Shown here piece after piece: positions 53,601 to 61,175 of a stretch of 64,000 nucleotides of DNA. Under the pieces are notes generated by a model. It saw only the letters and a program-made list of their open reading frames with translations. It did no database searches and was not told the origin of the DNA. Both the position numbers and the translations under genes were made by a program. The DNA is from Fructobacillus broussonetiae (GTDB lineage Bacteria > Bacillota > Bacilli > Lactobacillales > Lactobacillaceae). The stretch lies in contig NZ_JAAMFK010000001.1 of assembly GCF_018437275.1 (NCBI RefSeq), positions 1 through 64,000 on the forward strand. Direction: 5' to 3'. The number at the start of each line of letters is the position of its first letter. Within the stretch, counting starts at the first letter, position 1.

Positions 53601-54446
53601 AAGCTGACGGCGGGTGATTTGTCAGAGAAGACCTTTAACGCCAATGACGCTGCGACAACCGAAGAAGCCACGGTCACATACGACCCAATGACAGTCGTTG
53701 ATGTGAAGAATCCGGGTAAGGTTGATACGAAGGACCTGCAAAAGACAGTTAGCCGTACGATTGTCTTCCAAGATAAGAAGACGAAGCAGAACATCCAAGA
53801 CCCGATCGTTCAAGAAGTACACTTCCAACGCACGGCGGAAGTAGACGATGTGAACGGAAATGTCATGAACTACGGCGATTGGACAGTCATCGGGGATGAT
53901 GATTTCGCGGCCTTTAATATGCCAAGCCAAGATGGCTATGAAGCACCTAGCCAAGCCAAAGTTAGTGAACAAAAGGGTGTAAAGGGTGATGATAGTAATG
54001 AAACAATCACTATCACTTATGTCAAAAAGGCGGACGAACCAAACACACCAGACACCCCAAACAAACCTGACACACCAAATTCACCAAACTCACCAGACAC
54101 GCCAAATCATCCGGAGGAACCAGTGAACCCTGATCAGCCAAACAATCCAGCTACGCCTGAAAATCCATTCCACAAGTTCTTTACCAATAATAAGAAGAAC
54201 AACAATGTGGAGGAACAGGCCGGCCAGCAAAAACAACAGGCCGAAGAATCAAAGCGTACTGATAAGAAGCAAGACGTTCAGTCAAAGCCTTCTGAGGATA
54301 AGCGCACTGATAAGAAAGCGGACGATTCAGAAAAGACGTCAGCCAACGAAGCTGGCTTTAAACTTGGTCGTACCATCGGGATTACGGCAGCGATTACTCT
54401 TCCTGTAGCGGCGGTTGGTTATTTATTGTTTAAGAAATTCCGGTAA
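50691..54446 (+). CDS. Large MucBP-like repeat surface adhesin, no LPXTG
   Basis: 1251 aa. The signal peptide (~1-46) has KKLKKVKKNWVVASVLSFG, a degenerate KxYKxGKxW-type signal (accessory Sec in many LAB adhesins), and ends SVGA-NP. A ~230-residue unique domain follows. Then come seven modules of 110-135 residues, each opening with a related motif: VTRTLQY (~279), LDKTVTRKV (~410), LTRTVKRVV (~525), LDKTITRTI (~655), LKHTVKRIV (~766), LQKEMVRTI (~887), LQKTVSRTI (~1016). This layout fits mucus-binding (MucBP/Mub B2-like) proteins. A Pro-Asn-Thr-rich stalk (~1113-1160), a Lys/Gln-rich stretch and a C-terminal membrane helix with KKFR tail close it. No LPXTG precedes the helix. RBS GGGAGAAGG. 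It lies between truB and ribF, which are usually neighbours. Confidence 0.85.
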   Translation: MNSKVNPYLSRVEKKKLKKVKKNWVVASVLSFGVLAVATPGSVGANPVGDSGTYGHTPSSNKDDEADDTNSGELHALPEHLDAGTYTYKNPGNIDKRWFTLTMQQKVTINVDGSEYKTLTTQPTITKTLTVDSDNHRTWTFDEASQDPDLPQRYGNHAGWVPAENNGIRFLMSSVNYNGGATDSTYPDVTSIPELTEENVKFDSYTATEDDQNIQSFYDVHEPNGLYGIYNNQSADGDNGYFRLAAGNNKTYTPDEAGEHKIQLTLNLKSQHTHDESDGTRNVTRTLQYVGPDDKPLANMQDSKQTATINKTKTISDFTHKQIGDDKVSVEQGTWDKLQPKSITDDGKYELDHIEGPNGQTLSAAEFAAVAGSDFNDQSQDQTYTAVYKDRVKTFGANDSNLPDNVSKADLDKTVTRKVQAVDQDNHDQNIGDPQTQTLHFQREATYDYATGSVTYGQWKPVDGSADKFGSVTNNTTIDGKYNLADDSQKTVAEQTLSQDEINAWNKDDVVPVKYVHAHGQADQNDLTRTVKRVVHLKDAKTDEEFDNSESMLQSRTDTQEYVRDGYQDLATGKFVPASDWKLPNGAQGIQQRTAPDMSAQGYVDAQPGQTDSINPSQDQINDNQVFDQWITYQEKTEKFDSNSQNLPAEIKKSDLDKTITRTIHYYDADSKKDINTDVQTIHFTRSATYNDVTHGVVYGAWQQEGAFNGFDTPTNYGDNRQYTLAKGQPQTIDSETPDANNVQDGHNEAVTIQYNHRHDTITDQSQLKHTVKRIVHFENAKGEQVEPDRTETLTYSRTGYTDAADNNSAHFTEWKAEGQTKFDSFTAPDKSGDGYVINGDSKVAEWTPSTQDIDNSSVDNQTVTYNDKVGSVSGTDTTLPTAIRQALQKEMVRTIHFKSATDSEKTLMNDVIERVDFVGQAEYDYHTKQLVNPSQITWTLAHGSTSKWDDFSSLDLKDIQHDGKHYSSPKLTAGDLSEKTFNANDAATTEEATVTYDPMTVVDVKNPGKVDTKDLQKTVSRTIVFQDKKTKQNIQDPIVQEVHFQRTAEVDDVNGNVMNYGDWTVIGDDDFAAFNMPSQDGYEAPSQAKVSEQKGVKGDDSNETITITYVKKADEPNTPDTPNKPDTPNSPNSPDTPNHPEEPVNPDQPNNPATPENPFHKFFTNNKKNNNVEEQAGQQKQQAEESKRTDKKQDVQSKPSEDKRTDKKADDSEKTSANEAGFKLGRTIGITAAITLPVAAVGYLLFKKFR

Positions 54447-54487
54447 AATCTGTTAATCAAACGAATAAACCGACACGATTTGTATCG

Positions 54488-54518
54488 AAAACGAGTGCAC
54501 AAACGCGCTCGTTTTTTG
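54488..54518 (+). terminator. Terminator of the adhesin gene
   Basis: AAAACGAG (54488-54495) / CTCGTTTT (54508-54515) plus inner GTGC/GCGC-type pairing, then Ts. Confidence 0.82.
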
Positions 54519-54536
54519 CTAAATCCGTGAAAAATA

Positions 54537-54554
54537 TATAAAACACGATATAAT
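54537..54554 (+). promoter_or_regulatory. ribF promoter region, little or no leader
   Basis: TATAAT at 54549-54554 ends 7 bases before the ribF ATG; an alternative -10 TATAAA starts at 54537 with TTTGCT 16 bases before it. No RBS lies between either box and the ATG. Confidence 0.45.
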
Positions 54555-54561
54555 AAAAAAT

Positions 54562-55515
54562 ATGACAGAACTGTATGATATTCACTATCCATTGGATGAA
54601 AACAATTTCATAGCAACGGACCAGGTCATCGCGATGGGGTACTTCGACGGGGTGCACAGGGGCCACCAGGCGGTGATTGCTGAAGCGAAGAAGAAGGCGG
54701 AGGAAATGGGATTGCCGCTTTCGGTGCTGACGTACACGCCGTACCCGGGATTGGTGTTTGAAAAAAAGGAATTGCCATGGCATGACTTGACGCCAATCGC
54801 GGAAAAAGTCGCCCTCCTAAGCTCTCTCGGTGTCGATCGCGTCTACCGACTCAATCTCACCTCGAAGCTTGCCGGGCTCCAACCGACAGCTTTCGTGCAA
54901 AACGTCCTCTTGCCCCTAAAAGCAAAGGCGGTCGTAGCTGGATTTGACCACTACTATGGCGCAAAGGACCTGCAGGCGGACATGGCCCACCTGCAAAAGT
55001 TTGCAAACGGCGCATTCGACGTGATTGCTGTGCAGAAGCAAACGCTCGGGCAAAACGATAGCCAAAAAATTGCGTCAAGAACAATCCGGAAGCAACTGAC
55101 AGAAGGCGACCTTGAACAAGTGACAGCAGCCCTTGGCCGCACCCACCACACAACGGGAACGGTGGTGCACGGAGATGCACGTGGTTGCACGCTTGGGTAT
55201 CCGACGATTAATATCTGGACGCCGGAGACAGAGTTTCTTCCAGGCATAGGTGTGTACGTGGTTCGCGTTGAGGTCGATGGTCAGGAAGTGATGGGGATGG
55301 CCTCCATCGGTCGCAACGTGACCTTTGGAGAAGGACGCCCTGTCACGGTTGAGATTAACTTACTCGACTGGAGTGAGATGATCTATGGTGAACCGGTAAA
55401 GGTTCACTGGGAGCACCGGCTTCGTGGTGAAGTGGCCTTTGAATCCGTGGACGGACTAATCGCGCAATTAGAAAATGACGAAGCAAACACTAGAAAATAC
55501 TTCGGAAAAAGCTGA
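54562..55515 (+). CDS. ribF: Bifunctional riboflavin kinase / FMN adenylyltransferase
   Basis: 317 aa. Converts riboflavin to FMN and FAD. N-terminal nucleotidyltransferase AMGYFDGVHRGHQAVI; C-terminal flavokinase VVHGDARGCTLGYPTINI and NVTFGEGRPVTVEINLLDW. The ATG has no Shine-Dalgarno: the upstream bases are GATATAATAAAAAAT. Normal length, both domains complete. Normally follows truB; here separated by the adhesin gene. Confidence 0.94.
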   Translation: MTELYDIHYPLDENNFIATDQVIAMGYFDGVHRGHQAVIAEAKKKAEEMGLPLSVLTYTPYPGLVFEKKELPWHDLTPIAEKVALLSSLGVDRVYRLNLTSKLAGLQPTAFVQNVLLPLKAKAVVAGFDHYYGAKDLQADMAHLQKFANGAFDVIAVQKQTLGQNDSQKIASRTIRKQLTEGDLEQVTAALGRTHHTTGTVVHGDARGCTLGYPTINIWTPETEFLPGIGVYVVRVEVDGQEVMGMASIGRNVTFGEGRPVTVEINLLDWSEMIYGEPVKVHWEHRLRGEVAFESVDGLIAQLENDEANTRKYFGKS

Positions 55516-55533
55516 GGAAACTCAGCTTTTTTT
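55506..55533 (+). terminator. Terminator of ribF
   Basis: AAAAAGCTGAG/CTCAGCTTTTTTT with GAAA loop; the left arm overlaps the ribF stop codon. Confidence 0.93.
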
Positions 55534-55649
55534 ATTTTGTCTGCTAATTGAACAACAAAAAGGCGACATTAATAAATCAGTAAAAGCAGTTGAAAACTTT
55601 GATTTATCAACCTTTTCGATGCGGGCGAAGAAAAGTCTCAAAAGCAAAA

Positions 55650-55676
55650 TTAGCACTCGAATAAAAAGAGTGCTAA
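55650..55676 (+). promoter_or_regulatory. CIRCE element 1 (HrcA operator)
   Basis: TTAGCACTC-N9-GAGTGCTAA, perfect match to the CIRCE consensus, upstream of the -35. Confidence 0.97.
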
Positions 55677-55682
55677 AAAGGG

Positions 55683-55710
55683 TTGCATTCTATATAATGG
55701 CGTGTATAAT
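55683..55710 (+). promoter_or_regulatory. hrcA operon promoter
   Basis: TTGCAT (55683-55688), 16-base spacer, TATAAT (55705-55710), between two CIRCE elements. A second TATAAT at 55693-55698 lacks a -35. Confidence 0.75.
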
Positions 55711-55715
55711 TTAAA

Positions 55716-55742
55716 TTAGCAGTTGAGGTAATCGAGTGCTAA
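55716..55742 (+). promoter_or_regulatory. CIRCE element 2, imperfect left arm
   Basis: TTAGCAGTT-N9-GAGTGCTAA; the left arm differs from consensus at two positions. Lies in the transcribed leader. Confidence 0.9.
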
Positions 55743-55764
55743 AGATAGAAAAGAAGGTGTTGTG

Positions 55765-56796
55765 GTGCTGACCGAACGTCAAAAGCTGATACTAGCGGCC
55801 ATCATTTACCAGTACACACAAACGGCCCACGCAGTTGGGTCGAAGACCTTACACGATCAGTTGAATATCGATGTTTCGCCAGCGACGATTCGTAACGAAA
55901 TGTCTTATTTGGAAGACGCAGACCTTCTAACGAAGCTGCACACTTCCGCTGGACGTGTACCGTCTTTGGAAGGGTACCGTTACTACCTGGACAACTTAAT
56001 GATTTCTTCCGGGGTTTCCCCAGAGGACGTTAAACGGGTTGCTAACCAGATTCACGGGAATTTCCATGAGCTGGATGATTTCTTAGATCAAACCGCAAAG
56101 TTCCTGGCGAAGGAAACAGGGTTAACGGCCTTGGTGTTGAAGCCAAAACCGATTAACCTGAAGATTTCTTCCTTCCAATTGATACCGTTAGAAAACCGGC
56201 AAGTGATTGCCGTTCTGGCGACATCGGATGGAAAGGTAACTTCCCAGACTTTCCGGTTGCCTAAGGAAGTGACGCTCGATTCGCTGGACGGGATGGTGAG
56301 CTACATTAACGCTCAGATGGTTGGGCGACCGGTGCACGAGGTGTTGTCATTGATGACATCTGAGCAGTTGCCGGTCTTGCTTTCAAGAAACATTGAAAGC
56401 CCAGCTGCCTTTCTGCAACTCTTCGGTGATGTCTTGGCCCGTTCGGTGGCTGAGACGGTGCACCTGGGTGGTCGGCTGAACCTCTTGGAGGTGGCAGATG
56501 ACGCTTACCTGGATGTGAAGACGGCCAGAAAGGTTCTGGAACTTTTCGATGCGCCGGATGCGGTTCGCCACTTGGCAAAGGCCAAGAAGGGGAAGGTAAA
56601 CATCCGCTTGGGTGATGAGTTGAAGACGCCAATCCTGCAAGACTTCGCGATGTTGTCGACGGCCTTTACGGTCGGAAACGATGACAGCGGGGTGATTGCC
56701 TTGGTTGGCCCAATTCGGTTGCCGTACGCGCAACTCGCTCGTTTGCTTTCAGCCTTTGCTTCGGCACTGGATGAGAAACTGATTGAATATGGATAA
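55765..56796 (+). CDS. hrcA: Heat-inducible transcription repressor HrcA
   Basis: 343 aa. Represses its own operon by binding CIRCE; GroEL folds it for activity. Winged helix N-terminus (LTERQKLILAAIIYQYTQTAHAVGSKTL; VSPATIRNEMSYLEDADLL; HTSAGRVPSLEGYRYYLD), then a GAF-like middle and C-terminal dimer region (VALVGPIRLPYAQLARLL). GTG 55765 (MLTERQ) is preferred over the in-frame GTG three bases earlier; AGAAGG gives 7-base spacing. First gene of the heat-shock operon. Confidence 0.95.
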   Translation: MLTERQKLILAAIIYQYTQTAHAVGSKTLHDQLNIDVSPATIRNEMSYLEDADLLTKLHTSAGRVPSLEGYRYYLDNLMISSGVSPEDVKRVANQIHGNFHELDDFLDQTAKFLAKETGLTALVLKPKPINLKISSFQLIPLENRQVIAVLATSDGKVTSQTFRLPKEVTLDSLDGMVSYINAQMVGRPVHEVLSLMTSEQLPVLLSRNIESPAAFLQLFGDVLARSVAETVHLGGRLNLLEVADDAYLDVKTARKVLELFDAPDAVRHLAKAKKGKVNIRLGDELKTPILQDFAMLSTAFTVGNDDSGVIALVGPIRLPYAQLARLLSAFASALDEKLIEYG

Positions 56797-56812
56797 CAAA
56801 AAGGAGACTTCT

Positions 56813-57376
56813 GTGTCTAAGAAAGATCAAGAAAAAGTAGAAGAACAAGAAGTGGTTGATGAAGCCGTGACTGAAGACGCTACGAAGAACGCCGACGCCA
56901 AGGCAGAAGAAGCCAAGGAAAAGGATCAGGTCGCTGAATTGAAGGAAGCCTTGGAAAAGAAGGACGACGAGTTGCTTCGTGCACAGGCTGAGATACAAAA
57001 CATTCAGACCCGAAATGCACGAGAAATCGCAAACATCCGCAAGTATGATGGCCAGAAGTTGGCGGAATCAATCTTGCCGGTGGTCGATAACTTGGAACGT
57101 GCGCTGGCCGTTGAAACGGACGGCGACGACAAGGTGGCTCAGATCCACAAGGGCGTTGAGATTACGTTGAAGACGATGAAGGCGGCGTTGACGGAACACG
57201 GTATCGAAGAAGTGGGAAAGGTCGGCGACGACTTTGATCCGAATACGATGCAGGGTGTGCAGTCGGTGCCGGCTGAAGGAGACGTGAAGGCTGACCAAGT
57301 GGCGGCGGTGTTGCAAAAGGGTTATAAGTTGCAAGACCGAGTGATCCGTCCAGCAATGGTAGCGGTTGCTCAATAA
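56813..57376 (+). CDS. grpE: Nucleotide exchange factor GrpE
   Basis: 187 aa. Releases ADP from DnaK. Acidic, charged N-terminus, long coiled coil (VAELKEALEKKDDELLRAQAEIQNIQTR split over ~45-75) and C-terminal beta domain (GVEITLKTMKAALTEHGIEEV; QGVQSVPAEGD; VLQKGYKLQDRVIRPAMVAV). GTG 56813 has AAGGAG 6 bases upstream; an upstream in-frame ATG at 56789 overlaps hrcA and lacks an RBS. Confidence 0.94.
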   Translation: MSKKDQEKVEEQEVVDEAVTEDATKNADAKAEEAKEKDQVAELKEALEKKDDELLRAQAEIQNIQTRNAREIANIRKYDGQKLAESILPVVDNLERALAVETDGDDKVAQIHKGVEITLKTMKAALTEHGIEEVGKVGDDFDPNTMQGVQSVPAEGDVKADQVAAVLQKGYKLQDRVIRPAMVAVAQ

Positions 57377-57547
57377 GCACACTTATAAAATTTGCATACC
57401 AATTATGTGAAAACGCCACTTCGTGGCTCACAAACGCGGTGGAAAGTCGCCGATCACACGCCGACTTCCCCATGGTGATTCAGCGTCTAACGCACCACAC
57501 CGAAAAAAGCTAACGATTGTTTATCAAAGAAAGAAAGGGTAGTACTT
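57377..57547 (+). other. Structured grpE-dnaK spacer
   Basis: 171 bases without an ORF. Three hairpins can form: GCCAC/GTGGC (57415-57427), AAGTCG/CGACTT (57444-57467) and GGTG/CACC (57474-57496). None has a T-tract, so it is not a plain terminator. It may be an RNA processing or stability site. RBS AAAGGG for dnaK ends it. Confidence 0.5.
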
Positions 57548-59404
57548 ATGTCAAAGATTATTGGAATTGATTTAGGAACAACGAACTCTGCTGTTGCCGT
57601 ATTGGAAGGTGGCAAGCCAAAGATTATTACTAACCCAGACGGTGCCCGCACGACACCATCTGTTGTGTCATTTAAGAACGGTGAAACCCAAGTGGGTGAC
57701 GTCGCAAAGCGTCAAGCCATCACGAACCCAGACACGATTTCATCAATCAAGTCACACATGGGAGAAGCTGGCTACAAGGTTAAGATTCAAGACAAGGAAT
57801 ACACGCCACAAGAAATCTCAGCGATGATCTTGCAATACATCAAGGGATACGCTGAAGACTACTTGGGTGAAAAGGTTGACCAGGCCGTTATCACGGTTCC
57901 TGCATACTTTAACGATGCCCAACGTCAAGCAACCAAGGATGCTGGTAAGATTGCCGGTTTGAAGGTTGAACGTATCATTAACGAACCAACGGCCGCATCA
58001 TTGGCTTACGGTTTGGATAAGTTGGACAAGGACGAAAAGATCTTGGTTTACGATTTGGGTGGAGGAACGTTTGATGTTTCTGTCCTCGAATTGGGAGACG
58101 GTGTCTTCGAAGTATTGTCAACAAACGGTGACACGCACCTCGGTGGTGACAACTTTGATCAAAAGATCATCGATTACTTGGCAGACGAATTCAAGAAGGA
58201 AAACGGTATCGACTTGACGCAAGACAAGTTGGCCTTGCAACGTTTGAAGGATGCTGCTGAAACGGCAAAGAAGACGTTGTCTTCAGCTACTGAAGCACAA
58301 ATCGACTTGCCATTTATCGCATCTGGTGACCAAGGCCCATTGCACTTGCAAACGTCACTCACGCGTGCAAAGTTCAACGAACTCACTGCTGACTTGGTTA
58401 AGAAGGCCGAACAACCAGTTATGAACGCCTTGAAGGATGCTGGTTTGTCATTCTCAGACATCGACGAAGTTATTTTGAACGGTGGATCAACTCGTATCCC
58501 AGCAGTTCAAGACTCAGTTAAGAAGATGACTGGTAAGGAACCAAACCACTCAATCAACCCTGATGAAGCCGTTGCTCTTGGAGCCGCTGTTCAAGGTGGT
58601 GTGATTACTGGTGATGTTAAGGACGTTGTCCTCTTGGATGTTACGCCATTGTCACTTGGTATCGAAACGATGGGTGGTGTCTTCACGAAGTTGATCGAAC
58701 GTAACACGACGATCCCAACTTCTAAGTCACAAGTCTTCTCAACGGCCGCTGATAACCAACCAGCCGTTGACATCCACGTCTTGCAAGGTGAACGTTCAAT
58801 GGCTGCTGATAACAAGACATTGGGTCGTTTCCAATTGGCAGACATTCCTGCCGCTCCACGTGGTGTCCCACAAATCGAAGTTACCTTCGATATTGACCGT
58901 AACGGAATCGTTAACGTTTCCGCTAAGGACTTGGGAACGCAAAAGGAACAAAAGATTACCATTCAAGCTGCCGGTGGTTTGTCAGACGAAGAAATCGAAA
59001 AGATGATGAACGACGCCAAGGCAAACGAAGAAGCCGACAACAAGAAGAAGGAAAACGTTGAAACTCGTAACAACGCCGACCAATTGATCTTCCAAACTGA
59101 AAAGACGTTGGAAGAAGTTGGTGACAAGTTGTCTGAAGACGAAGTAAAGCCAACGAAGGATGCTTTGGAAGACTTGAAGAAGGCCAAGGAAGACGCATCT
59201 GCTGAAGATGCTGACTTGACTGACTTGAAGGAAAAGTCCGACGCATTGTCAAAGGTTGCTTCAGAACTCGCAACGAAGCTTTACCAACAAGCTCAACAAG
59301 CACAAGGTGGAGCAGAAGGTGCCCAAGGTCAACAAGGCCAAGCACAAGATGACAACACCGTTGACGGAGACTTCGAAGAAGTTAACGATGACGACAAGAA
59401 GTAA
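57548..59404 (+). CDS. dnaK: Chaperone DnaK (Hsp70)
   Basis: 618 aa, normal length. ATPase domain [47 protein letters not shown]; substrate domain [22 protein letters not shown] split motif; helical lid and a Gln/Gly/Ala-rich tail ending [13 protein letters not shown], the EEVx-like end bound by partners. Firmicutes type, lacking the ~24-residue insert of Gram-negative ATPase domains. Confidence 0.97.
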   Translation: MSKIIGIDLGTTNSAVAVLEGGKPKIITNPDGARTTPSVVSFKNGETQVGDVAKRQAITNPDTISSIKSHMGEAGYKVKIQDKEYTPQEISAMILQYIKGYAEDYLGEKVDQAVITVPAYFNDAQRQATKDAGKIAGLKVERIINEPTAASLAYGLDKLDKDEKILVYDLGGGTFDVSVLELGDGVFEVLSTNGDTHLGGDNFDQKIIDYLADEFKKENGIDLTQDKLALQRLKDAAETAKKTLSSATEAQIDLPFIASGDQGPLHLQTSLTRAKFNELTADLVKKAEQPVMNALKDAGLSFSDIDEVILNGGSTRIPAVQDSVKKMTGKEPNHSINPDEAVALGAAVQGGVITGDVKDVVLLDVTPLSLGIETMGGVFTKLIERNTTIPTSKSQVFSTAADNQPAVDIHVLQGERSMAADNKTLGRFQLADIPAAPRGVPQIEVTFDIDRNGIVNVSAKDLGTQKEQKITIQAAGGLSDEEIEKMMNDAKANEEADNKKKENVETRNNADQLIFQTEKTLEEVGDKLSEDEVKPTKDALEDLKKAKEDASAEDADLTDLKEKSDALSKVASELATKLYQQAQQAQGGAEGAQGQQGQAQDDNTVDGDFEEVNDDDKK

Positions 59405-59478
59405 TTCAATCCCGGCGTAAAAGCCAAAAGGATTGAACGACTTCAATTAAAACAAGGACGTTTTCAAAGGCGTCCTTG
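59405..59478 (+). other. Two hairpins in the dnaK-dnaJ spacer
   Basis: TTCAATCC (59405-59412) / GGATTGAA (59430-59437), and CAAGGACG (59453-59460) / CGTCCTTG (59471-59478) followed only by TTGTAC. The second may be a leaky terminator setting DnaJ-like output below DnaK; the first can protect the dnaK mRNA 3' end. Confidence 0.6.
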
Positions 59479-59509
59479 TTGTACATATCAAGAAATAAAG
59501 GAGTTGCTC

Positions 59510-60394
59510 GTGAATAATACAGAATTTTACGATCGCTTGGGTGTTTCAAAGACAGCCAGCCAGGACGAATTAAAAAAGACCTACCGAAAGCTTTCCAAGA
59601 AGTACCACCCCGATTTGAACCATGAACCGGGTGCTGAAGAAAAGTACAAGGAAGTACAAGAAGCTTGGGAAACGTTGGGTGACCCACAAAAGCGTCAACA
59701 ATACGACCAATTTGGTGCAGCCGGTGCCAACGGCCAGGGTGGCTTTGGCGGATTCGGTGGCGGCGGAGCACAAGGCTTCGGCGACTTCTCCGATTTGGGT
59801 GATATCTTTAGCCAGATGTTTGGTGGCGGATTCCAGCAGGATCCAAATGCCCCTCGTAAGGGACGTGACTTGCAGTACCGCATGCACTTGACTTTTGAAG
59901 AGGCCATCTTCGGAACTGAAAAGCACGTGAAGTACCAGAAGTCTCAGGGCGATTCAAAGCAACACGAAGTGAAGGTGAAGGTGCCTGCTGGTGTTGAGAC
60001 TGGTCAACAAATGCGTTTGGCTGGCCAAGGTGAACCTGGCGTTAACGGTGGACCAAGTGGAGACTTGTTCGTTGTCTTCTCAGTCGGGGCCTCAAAGGAA
60101 GGCTTCGAACGTGATGGGGCGGATATTTACTTGGCACAAGACATCGACTTTGTGACGGCGGCAATGGGTGCTGAAATCACGGTAAAGACGGTGCACGGTG
60201 ACGTGAAGATGAAGGTGCCAGCTGGTACGCAAAACGGACGTCGCTTCCGTTTGGCCGGTAAGGGTGCGCCACGTTTGCGCGGATCCGGTTACGGTAGCCA
60301 GTACGTTGTCATCAACGTGACGGTGCCAAAGAAGTTGAACAAGGACCAGAAGAATGCTTTGAAGTCCTTTGCGGAAGCTTCAGCTAAAAAGTAA
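59510..60394 (+). CDS. DnaJ-family co-chaperone lacking the zinc-finger domain (class B J-protein)
   Basis: 294 aa in the dnaJ position of the dnaK operon. J domain (~3-68) with YHPDLN (HPD) intact. A Gly/Phe-rich linker (~72-112: [17 protein letters not shown]) leads straight into the beta-sandwich C-terminal domains ([27 protein letters not shown] ...; [37 protein letters not shown]). None of the four CxxCxGxG motifs of class A DnaJ is present; the protein has no Cys at all. DnaJ is usually ~375-385 aa. Closest by layout to CbpA. GTG 59510 has AAAGGAG 6 bases upstream; a TTG at 59504 touches the RBS. Confidence 0.9.
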   Translation: MNNTEFYDRLGVSKTASQDELKKTYRKLSKKYHPDLNHEPGAEEKYKEVQEAWETLGDPQKRQQYDQFGAAGANGQGGFGGFGGGGAQGFGDFSDLGDIFSQMFGGGFQQDPNAPRKGRDLQYRMHLTFEEAIFGTEKHVKYQKSQGDSKQHEVKVKVPAGVETGQQMRLAGQGEPGVNGGPSGDLFVVFSVGASKEGFERDGADIYLAQDIDFVTAAMGAEITVKTVHGDVKMKVPAGTQNGRRFRLAGKGAPRLRGSGYGSQYVVINVTVPKKLNKDQKNALKSFAEASAKK

Positions 60395-60400
60395 AAAACA

Positions 60401-60439
60401 AAAAGAGGCTCGGGTGTTTCACACTCGAACCTCTTTTTT
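60401..60439 (+). terminator. Terminator after the dnaJ-like gene (first of three)
   Basis: AAAAGAGG-x-TCG-x-GTG / CAC-x-C-TCGA-x-CCTCTTTT imperfect long stem, TTTTTT tail. Confidence 0.85.
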
Positions 60440-60467
60440 ATCACCGCATACCAACAATATCCCACGT

Positions 60468-60497
60468 AAAAAGGCCCGTGTTCCGACGGGCCTTTTT
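60468..60497. terminator. Second hairpin, bidirectional
   Basis: AAAAAGGCCCG / CGGGCCTTTTT perfect, TGTTCCGA loop. Confidence 0.85.
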
Positions 60498-60505
60498 AGA
60501 TAAAG

Positions 60506-60535
60506 AAAAAGCCCACCTTTTGGTGAGCTTTTTTA
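60506..60535. terminator. Third hairpin, terminator of def
   Basis: AAAAAGCCCACC / GGTGAGCTTTTTT with one mismatch; closest to the def 3' end on the minus strand. Confidence 0.85.
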
Positions 60536-60543
60536 TTAGACGT

Positions 60544-61119
60544 TTAAACGTACTTTGTATTGTCGTCGACTTCCCAAGGGTGAGCCTTGTCGATGTGATC
60601 GTAATACAACTTACCGTGCAAGTGATCGATTTCGTGTTGGAAAACGATGGCAGGGTAGTTGCGCAAAGTCTTTTCGTACGTGTCACCCGTTTCGTCTTGG
60701 TAACGAACCTTAATCTTCTTTGAACGGGGAACGAATCCTGGTACGTCTTGGTCGACGGACAAGCAACCTTCACCGGTTTCAAGGGCCGTGCGGCCGACCG
60801 TTTCAGAGATGATAACGGGGTTGAAGATCACGCCCTTGAAGTATGGTTCTTCGTCTTCTTCGGCAGGGTCTTCTGACGGGATAAGAATGGCCGCCATTTG
60901 CAATGATTCGCCGACCTGGTTGGCTGCGAGGCCAACGCCTGGGCGCAAACCGTACTTTTCGTTTTCCTCTGGGTCTTGGGAAACAACCAAGTAGGTCATC
61001 ATGTCTTCAGCCAATTGCTTGTGTTCGGCTGACAATGGGAATGGGACCTTTTCGGCCTGCTTGCGCAAGACGGGGTCGCCATCCTTTGTGATTTTGTCCA
61101 TGGTAAAACGAATGGTCAT
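60544..61119 (-). CDS. def: Peptide deformylase
   Basis: 191 aa type 2 (Gram-positive) deformylase that removes the N-formyl group from new proteins. Motif 1 GVGLAANQVG, motif 2 EGCLSV (metal Cys), motif 3 HEIDH (two metal His and catalytic Glu), all intact. A Glu/Asp-rich insert (PSEDPAEEDEEPY) is typical of type 2. RBS AGGAG upstream of ATG 61119. Monocistronic. Confidence 0.95.
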   Translation of the reverse strand: MTIRFTMDKITKDGDPVLRKQAEKVPFPLSAEHKQLAEDMMTYLVVSQDPEENEKYGLRPGVGLAANQVGESLQMAAILIPSEDPAEEDEEPYFKGVIFNPVIISETVGRTALETGEGCLSVDQDVPGFVPRSKKIKVRYQDETGDTYEKTLRNYPAIVFQHEIDHLHGKLYYDHIDKAHPWEVDDNTKYV

Positions 61120-61175
61120 GGTTAACTCCTACTTTCTTTAAGTAGGTTTATTATAGCAAAACACGGCTGTTCATG

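Noticed and set aside
54447-54561. FMN riboswitch before ribF
   Set aside because: Too short and no RFN element motifs; only a terminator and a promoter.
55475-55714. 79-codon + strand ORF between ribF and hrcA
   Set aside because: Overlaps the end of ribF, its terminator, CIRCE 1 and the hrcA promoter; composition fits regulatory DNA.
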